Shown in pieces: positions 33,321 through 43,455 of a stretch of 64,000 nucleotides of DNA (positions are counted from its first letter, which is position 1; each line of letters begins with the position of its first letter). The stretch lies in contig NZ_JACJUU010000002.1 in assembly GCF_014237865.1 (NCBI RefSeq), forward strand, positions 1 to 64,000, read 5' to 3'. Origin of the DNA: Pusillimonas minor (GTDB lineage Bacteria > Pseudomonadota > Gammaproteobacteria > Burkholderiales > Burkholderiaceae_B). The notes beneath the pieces were generated by a model. That model did no database searches. It saw only the letters and a list, made by a program, of their open reading frames with translations, and was not told where the DNA came from. Both the position numbers and the translations under genes were made by a program.

Positions 33321-34496
33321 CTAAACCAGCAACGCTTCAAGGGCCGCCAAACGCGCCGCCCGCACCGCCGTTTTGATTTCTGCAGGCCGGCCGGCACAAG
33401 ACCGCGCGACCGCACCGGCGTCAACGTCGTGCACCTTGGCCAGACACGCCTGCCACTGCGTTATTGACATCGCAGACTGCGCTTCTTGACAAGTACAGGC
33501 CGCTGCCTGCAACAACGCTTGGAAACGATCGGGTTTGCGCAAACCATCGGCCTGCTCGATCAGGGTCAACACACTTTCTGGCGACGCCCTGTCAGCCCTT
33601 GACGGCAAGCCAGCGTCATTCTGGCCAGTACCACACTGCCACGCAACGACGCATGGCAACAAGCGGCAAAAATCAGCCACCTCGACAGGTGCACGCATAT
33701 GCCTGGCCAATGACTCAGGCGAAGGACTTTGCAGCACGGCCAGCGCAAACCGGGCCGGTAAAGGCAACCCATTTGACGCCGCGCACACCAGCCTGCCCGC
33801 CAGATTGCCGTCAAAGACAAAACCCGGCATAACGCGCGGCAAGGCGCCGGTATCACGCAAGACTTCGAACATACGCGCAGGGTGCGCGCTCATCAGCCCC
33901 TTGGTCACCTCGCGCCATACCCGCTCGGGAACCAGGGCGTCGACCTCTCCGTCGGCCACCAGACGCTGCGCCAGGACCTGGGTTTCGGAGGCTATTGAAA
34001 AGTCGGTAAAACGCGCTGCAAAACGCGCCAACCGCAACAGGCGGACGGGGTCTTCGACAAAGGCATCACCGACATGGCGCAGCACACGGGCCTGGATGTC
34101 GGCCAGGCCGTTGAGCGGATCGACCAGTTGGCCTTGGGGCGTTTGCGCAATGGCATTAACGGTGAGGTCGCGCCGACGCAGATCGTCGGCCAGCGAGACA
34201 TCGGCCCCGGTATAAAACGTAAACCCCTGATAACCCCGCCCCGACTTTCTTTCAGTGCGTGCAAGCGCGTACTCTTCTTTGGTGACCGGATGCAGAAAGA
34301 CAGGAAAATCGCCACCGACGGGCACAAACCCTCGTGCCGACATGGCTTCGGGGGTTGCACCCACGACTACCCAGTCGCGGTCTCCGGCCGGCAACCCCAG
34401 CAAGGCGTCACGTACCGCACCCCCAACAATGTACACCTGCAACCCGTCGGTAACCGGATCGGGCTCGGCGACCGGCAACGGTAAAAGCCCGGTCAT
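33321..34496 (-). CDS. cca: tRNA CCA-adding nucleotidyltransferase
   Basis: A 391-residue class II nucleotidyltransferase adding or repairing the 3' CCA end of tRNA. It has the metal/flexible-loop region [53 protein letters not shown] and the nucleotide-recognition block [13 protein letters not shown]. No C-terminal HD phosphohydrolase domain is evident at this length. The start overlaps the slt stop (TAATG), so it is coupled to it. Confidence 0.93.
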   Translation of the reverse strand: MTGLLPLPVAEPDPVTDGLQVYIVGGAVRDALLGLPAGDRDWVVVGATPEAMSARGFVPVGGDFPVFLHPVTKEEYALARTERKSGRGYQGFTFYTGADVSLADDLRRRDLTVNAIAQTPQGQLVDPLNGLADIQARVLRHVGDAFVEDPVRLLRLARFAARFTDFSIASETQVLAQRLVADGEVDALVPERVWREVTKGLMSAHPARMFEVLRDTGALPRVMPGFVFDGNLAGRLVCAASNGLPLPARFALAVLQSPSPESLARHMRAPVEVADFCRLLPCVVAWQCGTGQNDAGLPSRADRASPESVLTLIEQADGLRKPDRFQALLQAAACTCQEAQSAMSITQWQACLAKVHDVDAGAVARSCAGRPAEIKTAVRAARLAALEALLV

Positions 34497-36517
34497 TAAG
34501 GCAGGCCTGTACCCCGGCGCGGCTGAGGGCTGATGACACCCAGGCGCGCCTTGAGCGATTGCGGCTTACCGCTGAAAAGCATGTCGTAATACACCGCATT
34601 GGATAGCACATGCTTGACATAGAGCCGCGTCTCGGTGAACGGGATAGTCTCGGCAAATATCGCCCCTTCGACCGGCCCACGCAACTTGGCGCGCCACTGA
34701 ATGGAACGCCCAGGACCCGCGTTGTAGCCCGCCGTTGCAAGTACTTGCGAACCGCCCAGGTCTTCGAGCACCATGCGCAAATACTGTGTACCCAACACCG
34801 TATTGACTTCGAAATCGTTGACCGACGATGGTTTGAAATCGGTCATGCCGATTTTCTTGGCCACCCAGCGCGCCGTCGCCGGCATCAGTTGCATCAGGCC
34901 GGACGCCCCCACCCGAGACCGGGCATCGGTAATAAACCGCGACTCTTGACGGATAAGGCCATAAACCCAGGCCGGATCGAGGTTGATTTCGCGGGCTTTC
35001 TGACTGACGCGCCCCTCGAATGGCGCGACAAAGCGTTGCGAAAAGTCGGCTACTTCGGTGGTTTGCAGCGACGTATTGACGACCCGGTCAAAAATTTGCT
35101 CTTCGCGCGCCAATTCGGCTGCCGCCAGCAACTGACGGTCAGTCATGCCGCGAAGGGTGAAGTTCCATTCGGGCACAGCCTCGGCCCGCCACCCCAGATC
35201 GAAAAGCTTGATGGCTCGCTGCAGCCCGGGGTTTGCCTGTGCCTGAGCGAACTCGTCGGGGGTTACCGGGGCCGGCTTGGGCGGCATGGCAATAGGCATG
35301 CCGAGCTCTTCGTGGGCCAACTGCCCATAAAACCCGTAGTCGCCCAGGATGGACTGATATAACTTGGTTGCTGCCTGCTCATTTCCTACAGCCGCCAACG
35401 AACGGGCATACCAATACACCCATACCGGCTCGGCCTGCTGGCGCGCCGTCATTTTGCGAATAGCGTTGCCTACCTGCTTCCAGTCGACAGGTACCTGCCG
35501 AAGCTCGGAACGCACCTCCCAGGCATGGTTGTAATCGCTTTTAGGAATATTGCCCGACTGGCGGTACCAATTGACGGCTTCGGGCTCGACATTAAGCGCC
35601 GACACCAACCCAAATTGCCCCCACACCCATTGCAGGTCGGCCTTTGAAATAACGTTGGCCCAACGCTGCTGGACATACGCCGTTTCGGCATCGCGATCGC
35701 CACGGGCCAGGCGAGACAAGGCCAACGTAACCAGCTCGAAATCTTCGCGCGTGCGCGGCGCTGACTGCGTTGACAGCCACTGCTTGGGGTTTTTCATGAG
35801 CGCGGCATACGACTTCATTTGCACCGCATTGAACATCAGTGCAGCCAGCCGTTGCGCATCGCCCGTTTTGTTGGTTTCGAGCGTATCGCGCAGCATGGGC
35901 TGCAAGTGCTTCCAGATAACGACGTTGCTGTCGACAAGCTGATCGAGCATCATCCAGCATGTACTGACCGGTCGGAAGGTATCGACAGCCACCTGGGCGT
36001 TAACCGGCTGACCGGACATATGGCGGGACAGCAATACTGCGCAATCGACCAGCGTACTGCTGGCGACCACCGGGCCCAGTGCCAGGGCCTGGCGATAGTC
36101 TCCGGTGCGCGTTGCAGCGACGACCCAATCAGCCCGAATACGATCGGCCAGATAAGCATCTTTATTGGTGGCCATGAAGCGCTCAAGACGCTCGGTGGGC
36201 ACGGGCGATGTTGGATCTTGCAATTGCCGGCGCAACAACCAGTATTCGGCATAAGACCCCAGCAAGGGGTCTTGGCTTGCCACCGGCGCCAGGGCCTCGA
36301 GGCGCCCCCATTGCTTGCTTTGCATGGCGTCGCGCGCATCGATGACCGCTTGCAGCGGGGCGTCGGTTTGCGCGGTGATGCGAATGACTTCGACTGGCGC
36401 GGAAGACTGGGCTTGTGCCGGGAAAGACGTCACGCTTGCAACGGCTATCAGCCCGCCAAGGGCAACACCGGCACGACGAAACAATTTCTGATACCGTTGG
36501 GACTGCTTGAACACCAT
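34496..36517 (-). CDS. slt: Soluble lytic murein transglycosylase
   Basis: A 673-residue periplasmic enzyme with a signal peptide ([25 protein letters not shown]). It has a long alpha-superhelical U domain and a C-terminal SLT domain. Catalytic Glu is in [32 protein letters not shown], and AGYNAGPGR is the second SLT motif. ATG at 36517 is preferred over an upstream TTG for its spacing from AAGG. It cleaves peptidoglycan glycan strands. It is divergent from the 5-FTHF cyclo-ligase gene. Confidence 0.92.
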   Translation of the reverse strand: MVFKQSQRYQKLFRRAGVALGGLIAVASVTSFPAQAQSSAPVEVIRITAQTDAPLQAVIDARDAMQSKQWGRLEALAPVASQDPLLGSYAEYWLLRRQLQDPTSPVPTERLERFMATNKDAYLADRIRADWVVAATRTGDYRQALALGPVVASSTLVDCAVLLSRHMSGQPVNAQVAVDTFRPVSTCWMMLDQLVDSNVVIWKHLQPMLRDTLETNKTGDAQRLAALMFNAVQMKSYAALMKNPKQWLSTQSAPRTREDFELVTLALSRLARGDRDAETAYVQQRWANVISKADLQWVWGQFGLVSALNVEPEAVNWYRQSGNIPKSDYNHAWEVRSELRQVPVDWKQVGNAIRKMTARQQAEPVWVYWYARSLAAVGNEQAATKLYQSILGDYGFYGQLAHEELGMPIAMPPKPAPVTPDEFAQAQANPGLQRAIKLFDLGWRAEAVPEWNFTLRGMTDRQLLAAAELAREEQIFDRVVNTSLQTTEVADFSQRFVAPFEGRVSQKAREINLDPAWVYGLIRQESRFITDARSRVGASGLMQLMPATARWVAKKIGMTDFKPSSVNDFEVNTVLGTQYLRMVLEDLGGSQVLATAGYNAGPGRSIQWRAKLRGPVEGAIFAETIPFTETRLYVKHVLSNAVYYDMLFSGKPQSLKARLGVISPQPRRGTGLP

Positions 36518-36544
36518 CTTGAACAACCTTACGAAGTAACCGCC

Positions 36545-37180
36545 ATGAGCAACAGTATAGAGAATAAGACGCCGGCCCTGCGAGACCGCCTGAAAGCGTT
36601 ACGTTTAGCGCAGGACCCGAACGAGGCGCGACGCGGTGCGTTACTGATGCGCGGACGCCTGTTTACCTGGCTGGCCACCACGCGCGACGCACTAAAAAAG
36701 GCAGGCAAGCCCGCACCTAAAAATATTGCTGCATTTTGGCCTATTGCTCAAGAGCCCGACCTGACGCCATTGTTATACCAGTGGGTTGAAGAAGAAGACA
36801 TCACGGTATCGTTACCCGTCGTAACCGGCCCCGAACAACCGCTGACGTTTCGGTTATGGACACCGGATACCGACATGAAGCCTGGCGCATTTGGCATTGC
36901 CGAACCCGCGGGCGAACAGGCGCCGGCGCCCGACGTCATTTTGGTGCCTACATTGGGCTTTACCCGCAAGGGCGACCGGGTAGGCTACGGTAAAGGCTAC
37001 TACGACCGCACCCTGACCAACCTGAAAGCACAGGGCCATGCTTTTGTGGCACTAGGCATTGCTTGGGCTTGCGGCGATATCGACCGCATGGGCGATGTTG
37101 TCTACGAGTCTCATCCTCACGACTACCGGCTGGACGGCATTTTGACGGACAAAGGCTGGGCGCTGAAACTGCCCGAATAA
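36545..37180 (+). CDS. 5-formyltetrahydrofolate cyclo-ligase
   Basis: A 211-residue ATP-dependent enzyme returning 5-formyl-THF to the folate pool as 5,10-methenyl-THF. It shows PALRDRLKALRLAQ at the start, IAAFWPIAQEPDLTPL and the signature DVILVPTLGFTRKGDRVGYGKGYYDRTL. ATG at 36545 is chosen by homology, because upstream in-frame sequence lies across slt on the other strand. It is convergent with metF, another one-carbon gene. Confidence 0.92.
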   Translation: MSNSIENKTPALRDRLKALRLAQDPNEARRGALLMRGRLFTWLATTRDALKKAGKPAPKNIAAFWPIAQEPDLTPLLYQWVEEEDITVSLPVVTGPEQPLTFRLWTPDTDMKPGAFGIAEPAGEQAPAPDVILVPTLGFTRKGDRVGYGKGYYDRTLTNLKAQGHAFVALGIAWACGDIDRMGDVVYESHPHDYRLDGILTDKGWALKLPE

Positions 37181-37190
37181 TAAAAACCGT

Positions 37191-37225
37191 CTAATAAAAA
37201 ACGCCGGTACAACCGTACCGGCGTT
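37191..37225 (-). terminator. Intrinsic terminator of the metF transcript
   Basis: Inverted arms AACGCCGGTAC (37200-37210) and GTACCGGCGTT (37215-37225) flank a 4-base loop. On the minus strand the stem is followed by TTTTTATTAG. It lies 33 bp after the metF stop and can also mark the end of the convergent plus-strand gene. Confidence 0.8.
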
Positions 37226-37258
37226 AAGCATGCTGACAACCATGCCGCCAAAGACGCA

Positions 37259-38098
37259 TCAGCCTAGCTTCAGGTCATGTGCAATGGCCAGTGTGGCTTC
37301 TGCCGTATTTAATGTGTAAAAGTGCAGGCCTGGCACACCGCCGTCGAGCAAACGTTGGCACATGTGCGTAATGACATCTTTACCGAAGGCCTTGATCGAG
37401 GCCAGGTCACCCTGGTAGTCGGCCAGGCGTTGGCGGATCCAGCGCGGAACCTCGGCCCCGCACATATCGGAGAACCGCAACAACTGAACCTGATTGGTGA
37501 TGGGCATGATGCCCGGCACAATAGGAACATTAACCCCTTTGGCCTGCGCCCTATCGACAAAGTCGAAATAAGCGTCGGCATTAAAGAAGTACTGCGTAAT
37601 GGCTGCATTGGCACCCGCATTAACCTTGCTGACAAAATGATCAAGGTCGGACTGCGCACTTTTGGCCTGCGGATGCACTTCGGGATAAGCCGCTACCTCG
37701 ATATGGAACCAGTCGCCAGAGTACTCGCGAATAAAACGGACGAGGTCGACGGCATAATGCAAATCGCCGCTATCGATGCCCATGCCCGAAGGTGGGTCGC
37801 CACGCAAGGCAACCACACGCCGTACTCCAGTGTTGCGGTAGGCATCAAGAATATCGGCCAGTACACTTCGGGTTGAGCCCACACACGACAAATGCGGTGC
37901 GGTATCGAACCCCAATCCCTGCATCAGGCGAACGGCCTCGGCAGTGCCTTCGCGCGTTGAACCGCCCGCACCAAACGTTACGCTGACATACGCCGGGTTT
38001 AACGCCGACAACCTGCGCGCCGCCACAGACAGCTTTTCTTGAGCAGCGGCATCGCGCGGAGGAAAGAACTCTAGGCTTAGCGCCTTGGAAGCATTCAT
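37259..38098 (-). CDS. metF: 5,10-methylenetetrahydrofolate reductase
   Basis: A 279-residue FAD-dependent TIM barrel making 5-methyl-THF for methionine synthesis. It begins LSLEFFPPRDAAAQEKL, with VSVTFGAGGSTREGTAEAV, VVALRGDPPSGMG and NAGANAAITQYFFNADAYFDFVDRA. ATG at 38098 overlaps the stop of the holin-like gene (ATGA). With ahcY and metK upstream on the same strand it forms a methyl-cycle block. Confidence 0.95.
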   Translation of the reverse strand: MNASKALSLEFFPPRDAAAQEKLSVAARRLSALNPAYVSVTFGAGGSTREGTAEAVRLMQGLGFDTAPHLSCVGSTRSVLADILDAYRNTGVRRVVALRGDPPSGMGIDSGDLHYAVDLVRFIREYSGDWFHIEVAAYPEVHPQAKSAQSDLDHFVSKVNAGANAAITQYFFNADAYFDFVDRAQAKGVNVPIVPGIMPITNQVQLLRFSDMCGAEVPRWIRQRLADYQGDLASIKAFGKDVITHMCQRLLDGGVPGLHFYTLNTAEATLAIAHDLKLG

Positions 38099-38433
38099 TG
38101 TGAAATCAACCTGGACAAGAGCCCCGAGACAATGCTGTATACAAATGCACCCAACAAGGCCCACCAAAAGCCATTGACCTGAAAGCCTTTGAGAATGGAG
38201 CCGGCAAACCAGAACACCAGCGCATTAAGTACCAGCAAAAACAGCCCCAGGGTCACGATAGTGATGGGCAGCGTCAGCAGAACCAACAGAGGCTTGACCA
38301 GGGTATTGAGCAAGCCCAGAACCAGCGCGGCCACAAGGGCCGATCCAAACGATGCCACCGTGATACCAGGCAGAACATACGCCACGACCAGCAGTGCGAC
38401 TGCGTTGAGAATCCATATCAGCAAAATTTCCAT
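38095..38433 (-). CDS. Phage-holin-family (PF04020-like) small membrane protein
   Basis: A 112-residue protein made almost wholly of four hydrophobic helices (LLIWILNAVALLVVAYVLPG, ALVLGLLNTLVKPLLVLL, PITIVTLGLFLLVLNALVFW, WWALLGAFVYSIVSGLL). This matches the chromosomal YvlD/phage-holin-4 superfamily. It is not a sign of prophage: the gene is conserved between ahcY and metF in related bacteria as I recall. The function is unknown. It is coupled to metF by a 4-bp overlap. Confidence 0.82.
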   Translation of the reverse strand: MEILLIWILNAVALLVVAYVLPGITVASFGSALVAALVLGLLNTLVKPLLVLLTLPITIVTLGLFLLVLNALVFWFAGSILKGFQVNGFWWALLGAFVYSIVSGLLSRLISQ

Positions 38434-38459
38434 GGTCAGCCTCCGTTGAAGTTCAAGGT

Positions 38460-39878
38460 TTAATAGCGGTAGTGATCGGGCTTATAAGGGCCGTCGACCG
38501 ACACGTTAATGTACGCGGCTTGATGCTCGGACAATGTCGTGAGGTTTACACCCAGCTTTTTAAGGTGCAGGCGAGCAACTTTCTCGTCGAGGTGCTTGGG
38601 CAAGACGTAAACTTCGCCGTTTTTGTAGGCATCGCCACGGGTGAATAGCTCGATTTGAGCAATGGTTTGGTTGGTGAACGAAGCCGACATTACGAACGAC
38701 GGATGACCTGTCGCACAACCCAGGTTTACCAGACGGCCCTGCGCCAGCAGAATAATGCGTTTGCCGTCGGGGAAAATGACGTGATCGACCTGAGGCTTGA
38801 TTTCTTCCCACTCAAGGTCTTCGATGGCTGCGACGTCGATCTCGTTGTCGAAGTGACCGATATTGCAAACAATAGCCTGGTCTTTCATGCGTTCCATGTG
38901 GGCGCGCGTAATGACGTGGTAGTTACCGGTAGCCGTCACGAAAATGTCAGCCTTGTCGGCAGCTTCTTCCATGGTGACCACTTTGTAGCCTTCCATCGAG
39001 GCCTGCAAGGCGCAGATAGGGTCGATTTCGGTAACCCAAACCTGGGCACGCAGCGCGGCCAGCGCCTGAGCGCAGCCCTTGCCGACGTCGCCAAAGCCCA
39101 CGACAACAGCGATTTTGCCGGCGACCATGACGTCGGTCGCGCGCTTGATGCCGTCGACCAGCGATTCGCGGCAACCATAAAGGTTGTCGAACTTGGACTT
39201 GGTCACCGAATCATTGACGTTGATGGCAGGGAACGCCAGTTCGCCTTTTTTGGCCATTTGATACAAGCGGTTCACGCCCGTCGTGGTTTCTTCGGTAACC
39301 CCTTTGATTTGCGCCAGACGCACGGAATACCAGGTGGGGTCAGTAGCCAGACGCGCCTTGATGGCAGCAAACAGCACACGCTCTTCTTCACTGCCGGGGT
39401 TAGCCAGAACGGAAATATCTTTTTCGGCCTTGGTACCCAAATGCAGCATGAGCGTGGCGTCACCACCATCGTCGAGAATCATGTTGGCTTGCTGGCCATT
39501 GGGCCACTCGAACAGCTTGTGGGTGTACTGCCAGTATTCTTCGAGGGTTTCGCCCTTGACGGCGAAGACAGGAATGCCTGCAGCGGCAATGGCTGCGGCG
39601 GCGTGGTCTTGCGTAGAGAAAATATTGCACGATGCCCAGCGCACTTCGGCACCCAAGGCGACCAGGGTTTCGATAAGCACACCAGTTTGGATGGTCATGT
39701 GCAGGCTGCCAGCGATACGGGCGCCTTTAAGCGGTTGCGCGGCAGCGTATTCTTCGCGCGTGGCCATCAAGCCGGGCATTTCGGTTTCGGCAATGGCGAG
39801 TTCACGACGACCCCAGCCGGCCAGCCCGATATCGGCAACGATGTAATCTTTGAAATTGGTGTCAGCAACAGTGTTCAT
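38460..39878 (-). CDS. ahcY: Adenosylhomocysteinase
   Basis: A 472-residue NAD-dependent hydrolase splitting S-adenosylhomocysteine into adenosine and homocysteine. ATG at 39878 follows AAGGAA. Substrate residues are in [16 protein letters not shown] and [13 protein letters not shown], and the NAD motif is [16 protein letters not shown]. It has the bacterial/plant-type insertion ([23 protein letters not shown] region). An SAH riboswitch occupies its 5' leader, so expression should rise when SAH accumulates. Confidence 0.96.
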   Translation of the reverse strand: MNTVADTNFKDYIVADIGLAGWGRRELAIAETEMPGLMATREEYAAAQPLKGARIAGSLHMTIQTGVLIETLVALGAEVRWASCNIFSTQDHAAAAIAAAGIPVFAVKGETLEEYWQYTHKLFEWPNGQQANMILDDGGDATLMLHLGTKAEKDISVLANPGSEEERVLFAAIKARLATDPTWYSVRLAQIKGVTEETTTGVNRLYQMAKKGELAFPAINVNDSVTKSKFDNLYGCRESLVDGIKRATDVMVAGKIAVVVGFGDVGKGCAQALAALRAQVWVTEIDPICALQASMEGYKVVTMEEAADKADIFVTATGNYHVITRAHMERMKDQAIVCNIGHFDNEIDVAAIEDLEWEEIKPQVDHVIFPDGKRIILLAQGRLVNLGCATGHPSFVMSASFTNQTIAQIELFTRGDAYKNGEVYVLPKHLDEKVARLHLKKLGVNLTTLSEHQAAYINVSVDGPYKPDHYRY

Positions 39879-39952
39879 GGAAAAATTCCTTAAACCTGCC
39901 GAGACCGGTGCGGAGCAACGATTTTGCCCACCCCACCCGGCCAGCAGGTGAT

Positions 39953-40026
39953 GATGAGCGCCGTTGAACAAAAGAAACGACCCTGAGCCTAGCGGGGAGT
40001 ATCCCGTCGCAGCGCCCCTCAGGGTG
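39953..40026 (-). promoter_or_regulatory. S-adenosylhomocysteine (SAH) riboswitch upstream of ahcY
   Basis: The minus-strand leader contains the SAH core GAGGGGCGCTGCGACGG and then GCTAGGCTCAGGG. Outer stem P1 pairs CCCTGAG (40024-40018) with CTCAGGG (39987-39981). A downstream AACGGCGCTC (39965-39956) can pair with GAGGGGCGC to make the known pseudoknot. Known SAH riboswitches lie before ahcY in proteobacteria and switch expression on. This one matches in sequence, structure and position. Confidence 0.88.
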
Positions 40027-40031
40027 GTGTC

Positions 40032-40037
40032 ATTGTA
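40032..40037 (-). promoter_or_regulatory. -10 element of the ahcY promoter
   Basis: TACAAT on the minus strand is placed so that transcription would start near 40025, exactly at the 5' edge of the riboswitch P1 stem. The -35 is weak. Confidence 0.5.
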
Positions 40038-40056
40038 GCGTAATTGCCAGCGTTAT

Positions 40057-40272
40057 CTAGCCCTGACGGCGCGGATAACCCTGGCTTTTGATGCGCGCCC
40101 AGACGACGCGCTTCTCGTCTTCAGACAAAAAAACCCAGTTGGCCACTTCCATGGCTGTTCGTCCGCAGCCGCGACAAATGTCGTCGTACAAGGTAGAGCA
40201 TACGGCGACACACGGCGAGTCGGTAGGAGACAAGCTGTGATTGTCGTCGTGGTCGCGGCTGGACGAGGACAT
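40057..40272 (-). CDS. DUF1289 family small protein
   Basis: A 71-residue protein with a compact cysteine motif: SPCVAVCSTLYDDICRGCGRTAMEVANW, four cysteines that could bind a metal or an Fe-S cluster. This is the DUF1289 pattern, whose function is unknown. Its ATG overlaps the metK stop (TAATG), so it is co-translated with metK. Confidence 0.82.
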   Translation of the reverse strand: MSSSSRDHDDNHSLSPTDSPCVAVCSTLYDDICRGCGRTAMEVANWVFLSEDEKRVVWARIKSQGYPRRQG

Positions 40273-41444
40273 TACAGGCCCTTTCTAAGCAAATCGGCCT
40301 TGTCTGTGGCTTCCCAGGTGAACTCGGGCTCGGCACGGCCAAAGTGACCATAAGCTGCTGTCTTGCCATAGATAGGGCGCAACAGGTTCAGCATGTTGAT
40401 GATGCCGCGCGGGCGCAGGTCGAAGTGTTCACGGACCAACAGAGCGATTTTGTCGTCGCCGACAACACCGGTACCGTTGGTGTTGACCGTAATGTTGATG
40501 GGCTCGGCCACGCCGATGGCGTAGCTGATTTGTACCTGGCACTGACGCGCCAGACCCGCTGCAACAATGTTTTTGGCCACATAACGCGCAGCATAAGCAG
40601 CCGAGCGGTCGACCTTTGAGGGGTCTTTACCCGAGAACGCGCCGCCACCGTGGGGGCAAGCGCCACCATAGGTATCGACGATAATTTTGCGACCGGTCAG
40701 GCCGCAATCGCCCTGCGGTCCGCCGATGACGAAAATACCGGTGGGGTTGATCATGAACCGGGTTTTGTCAGTTAACAGACCGTCGGGGAAGCAAGGCTTG
40801 ATGATCTGCTCGATGACGGCTTCGCGAATATCGGCCTGGGAGATTTCAGGGTGGTGCTGGGTGGACAGTACGACGGTGTCGACCTCGACAGGCTTGCCGT
40901 TAACGTAGCGGAAGGTGACTTGCGACTTGGCGTCGGGGCGCAACCAGGGCAAACGGCCGTCTTTGCGCAATTCGCTTTGGCGTTGCACCAGACGGTGCGC
41001 GTACCAGATAGGTGCAGGCATCAGGTCGGGGGTTTCGTCGCACGCGTAGCCAAACATCAGGCCCTGGTCACCGGCGCCCTGGTCCATATTGGCCTCGGGG
41101 TTGCGGTCTACACCTTGGGCAATATCGGGCGACTGTTTGTCGTAGGCGACCAATACCGCACAACCTTTGTAGTCAATACCGTAGTCGGTGTTGTCGTAGC
41201 CGATGCGTTTGATGGTGTCGCGCGCGACCTGGATGTAGTCGACGTTGGCGGTTGTGGTGATTTCGCCGGCCAGTACGACCAGGCCGGTATTGCACAGGGT
41301 TTCTGCGGCAACACGGGCGTAAGGGTCTTGTTCGAAAATGGCGTCGAGAATCGCGTCGGAGATTTGGTCGGCGACCTTGTCGGGGTGGCCTTCGGAAACG
41401 GATTCTGAGGTAAAGAGGTAATCGTTGCTTGACACAGTGGACAT
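40272..41444 (-). CDS. metK: S-adenosylmethionine synthetase
   Basis: A 390-residue enzyme making SAM from methionine and ATP. It has [47 protein letters not shown] and the P-loop-like [22 protein letters not shown]. The start is ambiguous: AGAAGG abuts the ATG at 41444 with no spacer, whereas a GTG three codons later (41435) has ideal spacing and fits the usual N-terminus. The upstream 240 bp carries no clear gene. It makes the SAM that ahcY, two genes downstream, clears after methyl transfer. Confidence 0.94.
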   Translation of the reverse strand: MSTVSSNDYLFTSESVSEGHPDKVADQISDAILDAIFEQDPYARVAAETLCNTGLVVLAGEITTTANVDYIQVARDTIKRIGYDNTDYGIDYKGCAVLVAYDKQSPDIAQGVDRNPEANMDQGAGDQGLMFGYACDETPDLMPAPIWYAHRLVQRQSELRKDGRLPWLRPDAKSQVTFRYVNGKPVEVDTVVLSTQHHPEISQADIREAVIEQIIKPCFPDGLLTDKTRFMINPTGIFVIGGPQGDCGLTGRKIIVDTYGGACPHGGGAFSGKDPSKVDRSAAYAARYVAKNIVAAGLARQCQVQISYAIGVAEPINITVNTNGTGVVGDDKIALLVREHFDLRPRGIINMLNLLRPIYGKTAAYGHFGRAEPEFTWEATDKADLLRKGL

Positions 41445-41687
41445 CCTTCTAGGTTGGCCGTTTGGCGGCACAGAGGTTGAACGGGTTGCGTTGCACCTCG
41501 GATGCCAGGCTGTGAAGCTGCGATCAGGGCGCGACGCTTTAGCGGATTATTTTTCAGGGCAAAAGCTTGCGCCGCCGCCTTGGTATCGCCCCGCAAGTTG
41601 TCGGTTAACTCAGCGATACTTTTCATTTTAAGCGAAAATAGTCTTTTGTTTCATTTGCCGGTCTGAGACTGCCGCCACTTACCACTC

Positions 41688-42539
41688 ATGCTGCTTTTCC
41701 TGTTACGTTTGCTGGCCTCGGTTCCGCTACCTGTGTTGCACGCTATCGGTCGGGTTGCGGGGCGCCTGGTGTATGCCCTGCCGGGCAAATATCGCGACCG
41801 CCTGCAGGCCAATGCCCGCCAGGCGGGCTACAACAGCCCGGCCTTTGCCCGGGCTGCGGCAGCGCAAGCCGGCGCTATGATCATGGAGCTGCCCAAGGTA
41901 TGGCTGCGTAACACCGAGTGCCTGTCAAAAGTCGTGACCGACGAAGATGAGGTGGTTAAAGCGGCCCTTGCCGAGGGGCGCGGGATTCTTTATCTCACGC
42001 CTCATCTGGGCTGCTTCGAGATCACCGCCCGCTACCTTACCCAGCATGGGCCCATTACCGTCATGTTCAGGCCGCCACGCAAACCCGTGCTGGCGCCGGT
42101 CATGGATGCCGCCCGCAACACGTCGGGCGTCAAAGCCGTACCTGCCAACATGCAAGGCGTACGCGAATTCGTCCGGGCGCTCAAGCGCGGCGAGGCGGTG
42201 GGCATGCTGCCCGACCAGGTCCCGACCCAAGGCGATGGCGTATGGGCCCCGTTTTTTGGTCGGCCGGCATACACCATGACGCTGGCGGGAAAACTGGCCG
42301 CGCAAACCGGCGTTGCCGTTATCTTGATGGCAGGCGAACGTCTCCCCAAAGGCAAAGGCTGGCGCCTGCACTACAGCCGCCTGCCCGAGCCCTTACCCAC
42401 CGATGCTGCAGGCCAGGCACGGTTGATCAATGCGGCCATGGAAACCCTCATCCGTAAATTTCCGACGCAATACCTCTGGAGCTACAAGCGGTATAAGGTC
42501 CCTGAAGGCGCCCCGCCGCCACCTGAAACCGGGCTTTAG
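41688..42539 (+). CDS. Lipid A biosynthesis acyltransferase (LpxL/HtrB family), copy 1
   Basis: A 283-residue inner-membrane acyltransferase. The catalytic HX4E motif is HLGCFE in ILYLTPHLGCFEITARYL, followed by FRPPRKPVLAPVM and GVWAPFFGRPAYT. It should add a secondary acyl chain to lipid A. A second related gene follows 14 bp later, a pair also seen in Bordetella as lpxL1/lpxL2. It is divergent from metK. Confidence 0.88.
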   Translation: MLLFLLRLLASVPLPVLHAIGRVAGRLVYALPGKYRDRLQANARQAGYNSPAFARAAAAQAGAMIMELPKVWLRNTECLSKVVTDEDEVVKAALAEGRGILYLTPHLGCFEITARYLTQHGPITVMFRPPRKPVLAPVMDAARNTSGVKAVPANMQGVREFVRALKRGEAVGMLPDQVPTQGDGVWAPFFGRPAYTMTLAGKLAAQTGVAVILMAGERLPKGKGWRLHYSRLPEPLPTDAAGQARLINAAMETLIRKFPTQYLWSYKRYKVPEGAPPPPETGL

Positions 42540-42553
42540 CTCACCTGTAGCCT

Positions 42554-43444
42554 ATGAAAATCAATAAAGCGCGCGCGCTGCGTGCCCTGTTCACCTATTT
42601 TGGGCGATGCCCAACGGCAACGCGCCTGCGCTGGGCGCGCGTGCTGGGCTGGCTTGCGCCTAGGCTTATGAAGTCGCGCGCCCACATTGTGCGCACTAAT
42701 TTGCGCCTGTGCTTTCCCGAATGGACTGACACCGAACGCGAAACCGTTTTGCAGCGGCATTTCCGTTTGCTGGCCCTGTCCATCATCGACCGGGGCCTGA
42801 TCTGGTTTGGCAGCCCCGATCGCGTACGTCAAACCGTCCAGCTGTCAGGCTACGAACACCTTGAGCAACACGTCAAGGCCGGCGAGAAAGTCATTATTCT
42901 GGCCCCGCACTTTGTCGGCCTTGATGCTGCAGGCACCCGTGTCACCATGGACTCGCCCCAAACGGCAACGTTTTATACGCCATCCAGCGACGCCGACATC
43001 GACGATCTGATGCGCGAAGGCCGGTCGCGCTTTAACGAATCATTTCTGATCAGCCGGCACGACGGTGTGCGCGGGCTGATCCGCCTGTTACGCAAAGGCA
43101 TCCCCGTGTATTACCTGCCCGACATGGATTTTGGTATTGAAGGGGCCGCATTTGTACCTTTTTTTGGGTTGCAGGCGGCCACGCTGCTCAGTACGGCTCA
43201 AATCGCACGCTCCTGGAACGCGAAGGTGCTGCCTATCGTCAGCCGTCTTGACGAGCACACCGGCATCTACCATGTCGAGCTGATGCCGCCCATCCCTGAC
43301 TTCCCCGGCAACGACGGCCCCGAAGCCGACACGGCACGTATCAATGCCTTGCTCGAGGGCTGGATTCGCAAAGATCCGGCCCAGTATTATTGGGTTCACC
43401 GCCGTTTTAAAACACGCCCGCCCGGCGAACCCAAACCCTATTAG
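42554..43444 (+). CDS. Lipid A biosynthesis acyltransferase (LpxL/HtrB family), copy 2
   Basis: A 296-residue paralogue of the preceding gene, with HX4D-type motif HFVGLD in [18 protein letters not shown], then [22 protein letters not shown] and [13 protein letters not shown]. The Asp variant of the motif is normal in the family. It probably acylates a different position or uses a different chain length from copy 1. It precedes dapF by 11 bp. Confidence 0.87.
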   Translation: MKINKARALRALFTYFGRCPTATRLRWARVLGWLAPRLMKSRAHIVRTNLRLCFPEWTDTERETVLQRHFRLLALSIIDRGLIWFGSPDRVRQTVQLSGYEHLEQHVKAGEKVIILAPHFVGLDAAGTRVTMDSPQTATFYTPSSDADIDDLMREGRSRFNESFLISRHDGVRGLIRLLRKGIPVYYLPDMDFGIEGAAFVPFFGLQAATLLSTAQIARSWNAKVLPIVSRLDEHTGIYHVELMPPIPDFPGNDGPEADTARINALLEGWIRKDPAQYYWVHRRFKTRPPGEPKPY

Positions 43445-43455
43445 GCGTATTTGTC

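Noticed and set aside
35819-36544. Upstream extension of the 5-FTHF cyclo-ligase frame
   Set aside because: This part is antisense to slt and shows no family similarity; the real start is the ATG at 36545.
38095-38433. Prophage remnant (holin)
   Set aside because: The protein is a chromosomal holin-like family member coupled to metF; no other phage genes are present.
38655-39893. Long open frame (412 codons) on the plus strand
   Set aside because: It lies wholly antisense to ahcY, has no recognisable motifs or ribosome site, and reflects the codon bias of the real gene.
41108-41626. 172-codon minus-strand frame beginning MKSIAELTDN
   Set aside because: Most of it overlaps metK out of frame. 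The 60 codons upstream of metK read somewhat protein-like, but there is no ribosome site and no recognised family, so it is not called a gene.
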